Assembly: GCA_035302865.1 (NCBI GenBank)
Contig: DATGSF010000191.1
Span: forward strand, 1-15,314
DNA: 15,314 bases
Direction: 5' to 3'
Source of the DNA: DATGSF01 sp035302865
Lineage (GTDB): Bacteria; Bacteroidota; Bacteroidia; Chitinophagales; Chitinophagaceae
The translations under genes and the position numbers were made by a program. A model generated the notes under the pieces. That model saw only the letters and a list, made by a program, of their open reading frames with translations. It was not told where the DNA came from and made no database searches. Positions 1 to 6,647 of this stretch are shown piece after piece (position 1 is the first letter of the stretch; every line of letters starts with the position of its first letter).

Positions 1-21
1 AAGCTTGTCTTAAATATTAAT

Positions 22-744
22 TTACAATAATTGATCTAAACTATCAATTCCGATTTTTCTATCAACTAAAAAACCTTCTGCATATTCAACACCAATTCTT
101 TGTCCAAATAATAAAGCACGTGCTTTTAGCTTTTTTAAAAATAAAGGATTCGTTATGTAAGTATCTGGATCTTTGGATGCATCTGAAAAAAACTGAGATT
201 CAAAAGCTGCAATAGCATGATTTTTAGCATCCATTTCTTCTGATATATTTATATAAAGATCTGGTTCAATATATTCATCTTGAATATAAGATAATACTTT
301 TTCTGGTCGCCATGCTTCTTGTACTTTTCCATTATCCTCATAGGTAATAATTTGTCGTAAGCCACTTAAAAAACATGCATCTCTAATTAATTCATATGCC
401 CTTCCATGATCAGGATGCCTATCTATAGGAGCATTCCCAATAATCCATCGTGGACGTGCTCTTCTTATTTCACTAATTAGTTTTAATTGATTTTCTTTAT
501 TATTTTCATAGAATCCGTCTGCTATTTGCATGTTTCTTCTATAAGATATTCCCATTCTTTTAGCTGCTTCTTTGGCTTCATTATACCTAATCGCCACAGT
601 TCCTCTCGTCCCTAACTCTCCCTCAGTCAAATCCAAAACTGCAACTTTCCATCCTTTTTTAATATGTTTGATTATGGTTCCTGCGCATCCTAATTCAACA
701 TCATCTGGATGTACTCCTATTGCTAAAATATCTACTTTGTGCAT
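22..744 (-). CDS. bshB1: Bacillithiol biosynthesis deacetylase BshB1 (GlcNAc-malate deacetylase)
   Basis: Predicted zinc-dependent LmbE/PIG-L-family deacetylase. In the bacillithiol pathway BshB1 removes the acetyl group from N-acetylglucosaminyl-malate in the cytoplasm, before cysteine is added by BshC. The 240-residue protein has the family's N-terminal metal motif HPDD (H12, D14, D15), preceded by the hydrophobic strand VDILAIGV, and the second metal motif DRHPDHGRA (H110, H113). The segment EGELGTRGT (41-49) is typical of the BshB1 branch. Length matches the family, and there is no signal peptide. Its ATG lies one base after the stop of the DUF4294 gene (TAA-T-ATG), so the two are almost certainly co-transcribed and may be translationally coupled. 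The family call is firm. The bacillithiol assignment rests on similarity to Bacteroidota BshB1, because bshA and bshC are not in the window. Confidence 0.9.
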   Translation of the reverse strand: MHKVDILAIGVHPDDVELGCAGTIIKHIKKGWKVAVLDLTEGELGTRGTVAIRYNEAKEAAKRMGISYRRNMQIADGFYENNKENQLKLISEIRRARPRWIIGNAPIDRHPDHGRAYELIRDACFLSGLRQIITYEDNGKVQEAWRPEKVLSYIQDEYIEPDLYINISEEMDAKNHAIAAFESQFFSDASKDPDTYITNPLFLKKLKARALLFGQRIGVEYAEGFLVDRKIGIDSLDQLL

Positions 745-745
745 A

Positions 746-1402
746 TTATTTTTTTGGTAATTCTATTTTTCTTCTTTGTTTTTTAAAATAAGGCTCTATA
801 TCTTCCAAAATCATTTCAATATCTTCATCCTCTCCAAAAGGATCATAAGCAGCCTTTAAATTATTCGAAAAAAAGAAAGCTGTAGTTTGATACATTCGAG
901 CATTTAACCCACCTTTTAATTGCTTAATGACATCATAAGTATCCCTACCTGTCTCTCTATTGATTAATTTTACTAAAATTTTTCCTTGAGTCATAGTTAA
1001 ACTTTTCAGTTCATCTTTAAATTGATCACTCAAAGCTTTTTGCGTCTCTTTAATGTATTGTTTCTTGTCTCTTTTTTTTGACATTACTGATAACCTATCA
1101 TCCACTCTTTGCAAAACATCAGCTGCCATTAAAGCATAAGGATACACCTTCATTACATTATAACGCAATTGTCTTAATTCTGCTTCTCTTTGTGGATCTA
1201 AATACTCTCTTACATTTACCATATTCAAATAACGAATAGGCATAGTATCTCCATCAACAACCGTCATAGAAACTAAAATAGTATCATAACTTAGCGGTTG
1301 CACTTGTTCATTAACTAATTGAGCATTCCCACTTTTTGAAAAACAAAAAGTAATTACCAAAATGCAATTTATAAACAAAACCAACCAACCTTTTTTCATC
1401 AT
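746..1402 (-). CDS. DUF4294 family exported protein
   Basis: A 218-residue protein of unknown function that I recognise as the Bacteroidota family DUF4294. Residues 1-27 form a signal peptide (MMKK, a hydrophobic stretch, then SGNAQ), so the mature protein is expected in the periplasm or at the envelope. The family core follows: a first segment around 41-66, then the conserved block RYNVMKVYPYALMAADVL (80-97), a lysine/arginine-rich helical part (105-125), LTMTQGKILVKLINRETGR (135-153), and YDVIKQLKGGLNA (156-168). The C-terminus is acidic (EDEDIEMILEDIE) and then basic. The start could be M1 or M2, which are adjacent codons. It is the first gene of a two-gene unit with bshB1. No enzymatic motif is visible and the biochemical role is unknown; the pairing with bshB1 may be positional only. 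Confidence 0.86.
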   Translation of the reverse strand: MMKKGWLVLFINCILVITFCFSKSGNAQLVNEQVQPLSYDTILVSMTVVDGDTMPIRYLNMVNVREYLDPQREAELRQLRYNVMKVYPYALMAADVLQRVDDRLSVMSKKRDKKQYIKETQKALSDQFKDELKSLTMTQGKILVKLINRETGRDTYDVIKQLKGGLNARMYQTTAFFFSNNLKAAYDPFGEDEDIEMILEDIEPYFKKQRRKIELPKK

Positions 1403-1426
1403 ATCCTGACTATATTAATAGTTATA

Positions 1427-1454
1427 CAAAAATAAATAATATTCATTTTCCAAA
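1427..1454 (-). promoter_or_regulatory. Candidate promoter of the DUF4294-bshB1 unit
   Basis: On the minus strand TATTTTTG (1434 to 1427) matches the Bacteroidota -7 consensus TAnnTTTG exactly. It lies 25 bases before the DUF4294 ATG, which would give a leader of about 20 nt. TTTG at 1454-1451 could be the -33 element, but the 16-base spacing is somewhat short. The call rests on sequence pattern only. Confidence 0.38.
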
Positions 1455-1506
1455 GAAATTTAATTATAAGTAAATTTATAACTAAATTTAACCCAAACTC
1501 ATTTGA

Positions 1507-2157
1507 ATGATTCACAATTTAAGTAAAAACAATTCTTTAGTATCGCAATGGATGCATGAATTAAGAAGTATTTCCATCCAAAATGATCGTTTACGATTTC
1601 GTAAGAATCTAGAACGCATTGGAGAAGTCGCTGCTTATGAAATTAGTAAAACCTTAGACTATGCAAAGGTAGACACAGAAACTCCAATGGGGGTTCATCC
1701 TTGTTATACATTAAAAAAACAACCTATTGTAGCAACAATCTTAAGAGCTGGAATCCCTTTACATCAAGGTGTTTTAAATTTTTTCGACCATGCAGATGCT
1801 GCATTTATTGCTGGATTTAGAAAATATCATAAAGATGGCAGTTTTACTATAGCACAACATTATTTAACAATTCCTGAAATGGATGGAAAAGATTTAATTC
1901 TTACAGATCCAATGATTGCTACTGGCTCTTCGATGCTTTTAGCAATAGAAAGTTTAAAAAACGAAGCAAACTTTAACAATATTCATGTAATTACCGCCAT
2001 AGCATGCAACGAAGGTCTGGAAAAAATAAGTAGAAAATTTCCGGAGGTGCATATATGGACCGGTGATATAGATGATGAGTTAACAGCAAAGGGTTATATA
2101 GTTCCAGGATTGGGCGATGCAGGCGATTTAGCTTACGGTGAAAAATTCAGATACTAA
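1507..2157 (+). CDS. upp: Uracil phosphoribosyltransferase
   Basis: A cytoplasmic pyrimidine-salvage enzyme that converts uracil and PRPP to UMP and diphosphate. The 216-residue protein shows the type I PRTase fold motifs: RAGIP (80-84), the PRPP-binding loop DPMIATGSS (134-142) after a hydrophobic strand, and the C-terminal uracil-binding segment GYIVPGLGDAGD (196-207), which is diagnostic of UPRTase. Length is close to the usual 208-210 residues. The start is fixed: an in-frame TGA (1504-1506) directly precedes the ATG. Upstream, two copies of TAAATTTA (1471-1478 and 1483-1490) are one mismatch from the -7 promoter consensus, so transcription probably starts very close to the gene. It diverges from the DUF4294-bshB1 unit. 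A run of 14 A (2156-2169) begins inside the stop codon, and no convincing terminator hairpin follows. Confidence 0.97.
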   Translation: MIHNLSKNNSLVSQWMHELRSISIQNDRLRFRKNLERIGEVAAYEISKTLDYAKVDTETPMGVHPCYTLKKQPIVATILRAGIPLHQGVLNFFDHADAAFIAGFRKYHKDGSFTIAQHYLTIPEMDGKDLILTDPMIATGSSMLLAIESLKNEANFNNIHVITAIACNEGLEKISRKFPEVHIWTGDIDDELTAKGYIVPGLGDAGDLAYGEKFRY

Positions 2158-2260
2158 AAAAAAAAAAAATTATTGTGATTTATTGCTTTAATACAATCTA
2201 AAACCTATATTGTGCATATAATCACGTTTTTGATAACATATTTAGAAAAAATAGATTCCA

Positions 2261-3313
2261 ATGAAGAAAGTTTTACTCGGTATATTAACATTAGTTGGAT
2301 TAGGTTTTGGAGCTCAGGCTCAAGACATCCATTTCACGCAGTATTTCAAATCACCACTGACTTTGAATCCTGCTCAAACAGGTTTAATTGACAGCGACTG
2401 GAGAGCATCTGCAAACTTCAGAACTCAATGGTACCAAATAACAAATAATCCTTACATAACAGGTACAATTGCCTACGACATGCCTTTGTTAAAGAATAAA
2501 TTACCTGAAGGTGATGCTTTAGGTATAGGAGTTTTAGGCTTGTTTGATAGAGCTGGAACCGGTGGATTACAAAATACCACTTTAGGTATTTCCTTGGCTT
2601 ACCATAAATCTTTTGGAATGGATAAAGAACATACACTTTCTCTTGGTGTCCAAGGTGCTTTAGTTCAAAAAACTATAGATTTTTCAAAATTAGTATTTGA
2701 AGATCAATTCGATCCTACAATGCCTAATTACATGAGAGAAGTTACAGCTGAAGATTTTAGTAACAACGATATTACCTATCCAGATTTTAATGTAGGATTA
2801 TTATATACGGGTAGATTAACTGAAAATGCTACTATCTATGGTGGTGTTTCCATGTACCATTTAACAAGACCTGAAGAAACATTTCTTAACTCTACAGCAG
2901 CAGAAGGTATAGATCTAAGAATTAATTATCGTTATGCTGGTTTTCTAGGAGGATCTTTTGATGTTAATGAAAATATCACTACCTATGTTAGTACTATGTA
3001 TGTACAACAAGGTTCCGCTTGGGAATATTTAGTAGGAGGTGCTGTAGGTTTTGTTTTAAATCCTGGACATAGAAGCGATGTAGCTAACACAGCTTTATAT
3101 TTAGGTGGTTTTTATAGATTTAAAGATGCATTTGCTCCATATATTGGTTTAGAATGGACAAATATGAGTATAGGATTTTCCTTTGATGTAACAACTTCAA
3201 ATTTAGCTACATCAGTAAGTCATCAAGGTGCATATGAAGTTTCTTTAGTGTATAATGGATTTATTAATAAAGTAATGAACAGAAAATATAACTTTGCTTG
3301 TCCAAAGTTTTAA
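2261..3313 (+). CDS. PorP/SprF-family type IX secretion outer-membrane protein
   Basis: A 350-residue outer-membrane beta-barrel protein of the PorP/SprF family, specific to Bacteroidota. Members help the type IX secretion system bind or export particular large surface proteins; SprF for the gliding adhesin SprB is the known example. Residues 1-20 are a signal peptide ending AQA, followed by the family signature start QDIHFTQYFKSPLTLNPAQTG (21-41; the Q-Y-F...P...NPA.TG pattern), then SDWRASANFRTQW. The rest alternates hydrophobic and polar strands with glycines (for example YGGVSMYHL), as expected for a barrel. It is flanked by upp and truB, without porK/L/M/N or an adjacent giant adhesin gene, so it is a solitary paralogue. 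Its partner cargo cannot be named; the GEVED protein at the right edge is one candidate by family habit only. A strong terminator follows. Confidence 0.92.
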   Translation: MKKVLLGILTLVGLGFGAQAQDIHFTQYFKSPLTLNPAQTGLIDSDWRASANFRTQWYQITNNPYITGTIAYDMPLLKNKLPEGDALGIGVLGLFDRAGTGGLQNTTLGISLAYHKSFGMDKEHTLSLGVQGALVQKTIDFSKLVFEDQFDPTMPNYMREVTAEDFSNNDITYPDFNVGLLYTGRLTENATIYGGVSMYHLTRPEETFLNSTAAEGIDLRINYRYAGFLGGSFDVNENITTYVSTMYVQQGSAWEYLVGGAVGFVLNPGHRSDVANTALYLGGFYRFKDAFAPYIGLEWTNMSIGFSFDVTTSNLATSVSHQGAYEVSLVYNGFINKVMNRKYNFACPKF

Positions 3314-3349
3314 GCTAAAAAACTCAATGAAATTAAATTATATTGAATT

Positions 3350-3381
3350 AAAAAAGCTCTGCTAAAAGGCAGGGCTTTTTT
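3350..3381 (+). terminator. Rho-independent terminator after the PorP/SprF-family gene
   Basis: A 13-bp stem (3350-3362 with 3369-3381, one G-T pair) closes a 6-nt loop, TAAAAG. The core is GCTCTGC/GCAGGGC, flanked by six A on the left and six T on the right. It begins 36 bases after the stop codon. The A/T flanks could let it work in both directions, but only the plus-strand gene needs it. Confidence 0.88.
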
Positions 3382-3398
3382 AATTGGATTGCAATAAA

Positions 3399-3406
3399 TA
3401 TCTTTG
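3399..3406 (+). promoter_or_regulatory. truB -7 promoter element, probably giving a leaderless mRNA
   Basis: TATCTTTG, followed by CA, is an exact match to the Bacteroidota -7 element TAnnTTTG. It ends only 5 bases before the truB ATG, so the predicted transcription start falls at or within about 2 nt of the start codon. No TTG is present at the usual -33 distance, because that region is the T-rich tail of the preceding terminator. Confidence 0.5.
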
Positions 3407-3411
3407 CATTT

Positions 3412-4191
3412 ATGAAAAATTCACTTCCTAGCCTAGCACAAATTGTTGAAGGACAAATTATATTGATTGACAAGCCTTTAAATTGGACATCCTTCGATGC
3501 AGTAAATAAATTAAAATATCAAATTCAAACAAAAATAGGCCATTGTGGCACTCTAGACCCCTTAGCAACAGGATTACTTATTTGTTGCACAGGAAAGATG
3601 ACCAAACAAATACAATATTTACAAAGAGAAGACAAGGAATATATAGCCGAGATTCAATTGGGCGCAACTACTGCATCCTATGATTTAGAAACAGAACCAG
3701 AAAATCACAAAGAATGGGCTTTCCTTAATAAAAAAGAAATTATTACTACCATAAAAGGATTTTTAGGCCAACAAGAACAAATCCCACCAGCACATTCAGC
3801 TATTAAAAAAGATGGAGTTCGCGCCTATAAATTAGCAAGAGCAGGAAAAGAAGTAAAAATGAATCCTAGAATTGTAGACTTTTATGCCTTAGAGCCAATT
3901 CAAATTGATTTGGAAAAAGGGCAAATAAATTTAAGAATACACTGTAGTACCGGAACTTATATTCGTTCTTTCGCACATGATTTAGGACAAAAATTAAATA
4001 CCGGTGCATATTTATCAGGCTTGAGAAGAACTAAGGTAGGTGATTATCATATCGGAAATGCTTCGAGCATTGAGCATTGGGTGGAACACCTAGAAGAACA
4101 AAATAAGCTTTTTCCAGAAATAGGTGAGAGAGAAAGAGAGGAAAGAAGAAGAAATAAACAGAATAAAAAATTTACTAGAAATAGAAAATAA
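3412..4191 (+). CDS. truB: tRNA pseudouridine(55) synthase TruB
   Basis: Converts U55 in the T-loop of tRNAs to pseudouridine. The 259-residue protein begins with IILIDKPLNWTSFDAVNKL (16-34), the TruB N-terminal motif. It carries the catalytic motif GHCGTLDPLATG (43-54), with D49 as the expected nucleophile, then KEYIAEIQLGATTASYD (76-91) and the RNA-binding motif STGTYIRSFAHDLG. Length is within the range for Bacteroidota TruB without a PUA domain. The last 22 residues are a strongly basic and acidic tail (REREERRRNKQ, then NRK) with no family motif; it is probably a flexible RNA-contacting tail. The next methionine is residue 63, beyond the active site, so the ATG at 3412 must be the start even though almost no leader fits after its promoter element. 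It stands alone, after a terminator and before a 310-base gap. Confidence 0.97.
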   Translation: MKNSLPSLAQIVEGQIILIDKPLNWTSFDAVNKLKYQIQTKIGHCGTLDPLATGLLICCTGKMTKQIQYLQREDKEYIAEIQLGATTASYDLETEPENHKEWAFLNKKEIITTIKGFLGQQEQIPPAHSAIKKDGVRAYKLARAGKEVKMNPRIVDFYALEPIQIDLEKGQINLRIHCSTGTYIRSFAHDLGQKLNTGAYLSGLRRTKVGDYHIGNASSIEHWVEHLEEQNKLFPEIGEREREERRRNKQNKKFTRNRK

Positions 4192-4501
4192 AAATACTTC
4201 AAAGTGAATTATAATATGCATTTATAAGTACTAAAGATAGATTATTGCTTTTTGTTCATAATTAATGAATCTCGTAACTATAAGTCCTTTATTTGAAAAT
4301 TATAAATCATTTAACTTTTTTTATATAAAAATACACTTCTCAAAAAGCCTCTAGTAAAATAGATACCAAAATTAATAAATTTAAAACAAAGCATATCATT
4401 TACTTGCTTATTAATAAATATTTATTTATTTTTATATTTATTGGTAAAATATATCCATATTGCTCAATGACCAGATTCACTCTTCATAAATACTTATTGA
4501 A
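4192..4501. other. AT-rich gap without a recognisable gene
   Basis: These 310 bases separate truB from comEC. No tRNA fold, terminator hairpin with a convincing U-tract, or conserved small protein is evident. The only ATG-led frame I noted is 29 codons (4265-4354), very AT-rich and without recognisable features. The stretch holds the palindrome AATAAATATTTATT (4413-4426) and must contain the comEC promoter. The nearest -7-like matches (TTTATTTG, TATATTTA) each have one mismatch, so I do not assign a promoter. Confidence 0.5.
4413..4426. repeat. 14-bp perfect palindrome, copy 1 (upstream of comEC)
   Basis: AATAAATATTTATT is its own reverse complement. It lies about 75 bases before the comEC ATG. 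An identical copy occurs at 13885-13898, also just upstream of a gene start. It could be a regulator-binding site, but in such AT-rich spacers chance is not excluded. Confidence 0.35.
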
Positions 4502-6550
4502 ATGCCTAAAGAGTTCGATATATGGGATTATTTTGGAAATTCTAAATTTCCATTATTAAGAATAGCTATTCCTCTCATAACAGGGATGGCATTTTATGAG
4601 CAATTGTATTGGAGATTTTCTATATTTTTATTACTGTTTTTAGCTCCCTTCATATTGTTATTTATTCTTTATAAAAAGAATTTACAATTTCAAATTACGC
4701 TATTATTATTCTGTTTAATATTTGGATCCGTATGGCGGAAAAACAATCCCCATAGTAATAAAGAGAATTTATATACCAACTATATTGAAGAAAATAAAAA
4801 TCAAAAAATCGCGCTTAAGATATTAAATCAAGGAGAGAAAAAAGAAAAATCATATGCTTATAAAGTTCGTGTTCTTGGAGTTAAAAAGAATAATAATTGG
4901 ATTGCAACTCAAGGAAATGCAATTATGTATTATCTAGAAAAAGAAAATAAAAATCCATTACTATTTGGAGATACGATTATTATAGATACCAGATTTCAAG
5001 AGTTTAATAATGCCATTACTCCATATCACTTTGATTATAAGAAATATATGCAGACACAAGGCTTCTCACATCAAATTTTCTTATATCCTAAAGCTATATT
5101 AAGACATCAAGAATCCAATATAAAGGAACCAATTATAATAAAGATTAGAAATAAAATCCATTTTATACTAACAGAATCAATTGAAGATAAAACAAGCCTT
5201 TCTTTAGTTCAAGCTGTGATTTTAAATGATAGAACAAATATGAGTTCAGAATTACGAAATCATTTTAGCAAAACAGGAGTTGCACATATAATAGCAATAT
5301 CTGGAATGCATGTTTCTATACTTTGTGGTTTTCTTTTAGTTTTATTACCCTACATAAGAAATCAAAAGTTAGAATATGCTTTGCAAGTATTAGCTATTAT
5401 TCTGGTGTGGTTTTATGTATACTTAACCGATTTTCCACCCTCAGCAATTCGTGCATGTTTAATGTTTACTTTATCAAGTATATCATTATTCCTAAACAGA
5501 ACGGGATACTCAATAAATAATTTATTCTTAACAGCCATTCTTATGCTCTTATTCAACCCTGTGTGGTTGGAAGATTTAGGTTTTCAGTTATCATTTCTTG
5601 CAGTTTTATCCATTTTATTATTTCAAAATAGTATTCAAAATTTATGGAAACCCTCGAATAAAGTTTTTAAGTATTTATGGGAAATAATAAGTGTAAGCTT
5701 CAGTGTCCAAATACTTGTCCTTCCTTTAATATTATATTATTTTAATAATATTCCCATATTTGTAATTCTAGCTAACATACCAGCAGTAATTTACAGTTTC
5801 TTATTACTTAGTGGAAGCTTCATCCTAATTATTTTCTATTTTATTGCTCCAATAATAAGTATATGTATAGCACAAGCTCTTTCTTTTATAACAAAATATT
5901 TTTATTTAAGTATACAATCCTTTAGTACTTACACACCAAAAGGATTCCAAAGTATAGTCATTGATATATTACAAATGTCGCTATTATACCTTATAATCAT
6001 AAGTTTAATATTAGCACTTATATCTAAACAAAGAAAGTATTGGATAATAAGTTATGGTATTTTATTAGTATTTTTCACTGATTACAATTATAAAGAAGAG
6101 AAAAAGAAAACAGAAGATTTTATTTACATAAAGGAAAATAAGGGAACTTTAGAAATATTTATAAAACATCAAATATCTGGTTTCACAATATATTCTGAAG
6201 AAGATAATCCCAACTTTGAAAATTACGATGTTTCGCCATTTTTAAAAGCCTATTCAATTAAAAATTATCATATTAGCAATTGGAACAAATGGGATAAAAT
6301 CAGTATTTCAGAATTAGAAAAAGAGAATAACAATGCACGTTTTATTGTAATTGAAAACACAGACTTTGATTTAAATGCAATAAACGATGTATTTCTAATT
6401 TTACATCTCCCCTATTCAAATGAGAAAACTCATTTAATTGAAAAACTACAAAATGAAAATATTACTTATCATGATTTAAAAAAATCTCCAATTATTCTTC
6501 CCTATCAGAAAAATTTTGATTTAATAAAACAAAATTATCTCTATCCTTAA
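4502..6550 (+). CDS. comEC: ComEC/Rec2-family DNA-uptake channel, without the metallo-beta-lactamase domain
   Basis: Predicted inner-membrane channel that passes single-stranded DNA into the cytoplasm during natural transformation. The 682-residue protein has two or three N-terminal membrane segments (about 17-79). A soluble part follows (about 90-200), matching the OB-like DUF4131 region, with FGDTIIIDTRF and HFDYKKYMQTQGF. The ComEC_N competence core comes next, with the signature HIIAISGMHVSIL (262-274), FPPSAIRACLMF (311-322) and roughly eight to ten membrane helices up to about 525. The last 150 residues (530-682) are soluble, rich in Asn, Glu and Lys, and lack the HxHxDH motif of the hydrolase domain found in longer ComEC proteins. 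I believe this shorter form is common in Bacteroidota. Its 3' end overlaps the conserved end of the opposite-strand amidase frame by 59 bases. No other competence gene is nearby. Confidence 0.93.
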   Translation: MPKEFDIWDYFGNSKFPLLRIAIPLITGMAFYEQLYWRFSIFLLLFLAPFILLFILYKKNLQFQITLLLFCLIFGSVWRKNNPHSNKENLYTNYIEENKNQKIALKILNQGEKKEKSYAYKVRVLGVKKNNNWIATQGNAIMYYLEKENKNPLLFGDTIIIDTRFQEFNNAITPYHFDYKKYMQTQGFSHQIFLYPKAILRHQESNIKEPIIIKIRNKIHFILTESIEDKTSLSLVQAVILNDRTNMSSELRNHFSKTGVAHIIAISGMHVSILCGFLLVLLPYIRNQKLEYALQVLAIILVWFYVYLTDFPPSAIRACLMFTLSSISLFLNRTGYSINNLFLTAILMLLFNPVWLEDLGFQLSFLAVLSILLFQNSIQNLWKPSNKVFKYLWEIISVSFSVQILVLPLILYYFNNIPIFVILANIPAVIYSFLLLSGSFILIIFYFIAPIISICIAQALSFITKYFYLSIQSFSTYTPKGFQSIVIDILQMSLLYLIIISLILALISKQRKYWIISYGILLVFFTDYNYKEEKKKTEDFIYIKENKGTLEIFIKHQISGFTIYSEEDNPNFENYDVSPFLKAYSIKNYHISNWNKWDKISISELEKENNNARFIVIENTDFDLNAINDVFLILHLPYSNEKTHLIEKLQNENITYHDLKKSPIILPYQKNFDLIKQNYLYP

Positions 6551-6647
6551 GAAAAGGCAAATCTTCTCTAATCCTTATTAAATTTTTAAATTTTAAAGTG
6601 ATTTCTTTCCATGTTATATCATTTTCTAAATCGAGTATTTTATTACC
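6492..6647 (-). pseudogene. Severed 3' end of the omega-amidase gene, beyond an in-frame TAA
   Basis: Reading on in the same frame after the TAA at 6648-6650 gives 51 more codons without a stop. They begin GNKILDL, directly after VVDP, and include PFLKDRDNF before a final TAA at 6492-6494. These are the expected C-terminal features of the YafV-type amidase family: the DPxG turn, then the late (R/K)xxxPFLxDRDxF motif. Joined with the upstream part, the protein would be 257 residues including the stop position, the normal family length. So one codon, not a frameshift or deletion, divides the gene. The last 59 bases of this frame lie antisense to the end of comEC. It may be a nonsense mutation, a sequencing error or a read-through site; the sequence alone cannot decide. 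Confidence 0.78.

Noticed and set aside
1..6. The window begins with AAGCTT, a HindIII site, suggesting a cloned insert boundary
   Set aside because: It could be coincidence, since other AAGCTT sites occur inside the window. It says something about cloning at most, not biology.
2156..2200. Run of 14 A after upp and a loose ATTGT...ACAAT pairing, considered as a terminator
   Set aside because: The A-run is on the wrong side for a plus-strand terminator and the pairing has 5 bp across a loop of 16 bases.
4265..4354. A 29-codon ATG-led open frame in the gap between truB and comEC
   Set aside because: It is very AT-rich, has no recognisable motif or start signal, and frames of this length are expected by chance in such sequence.
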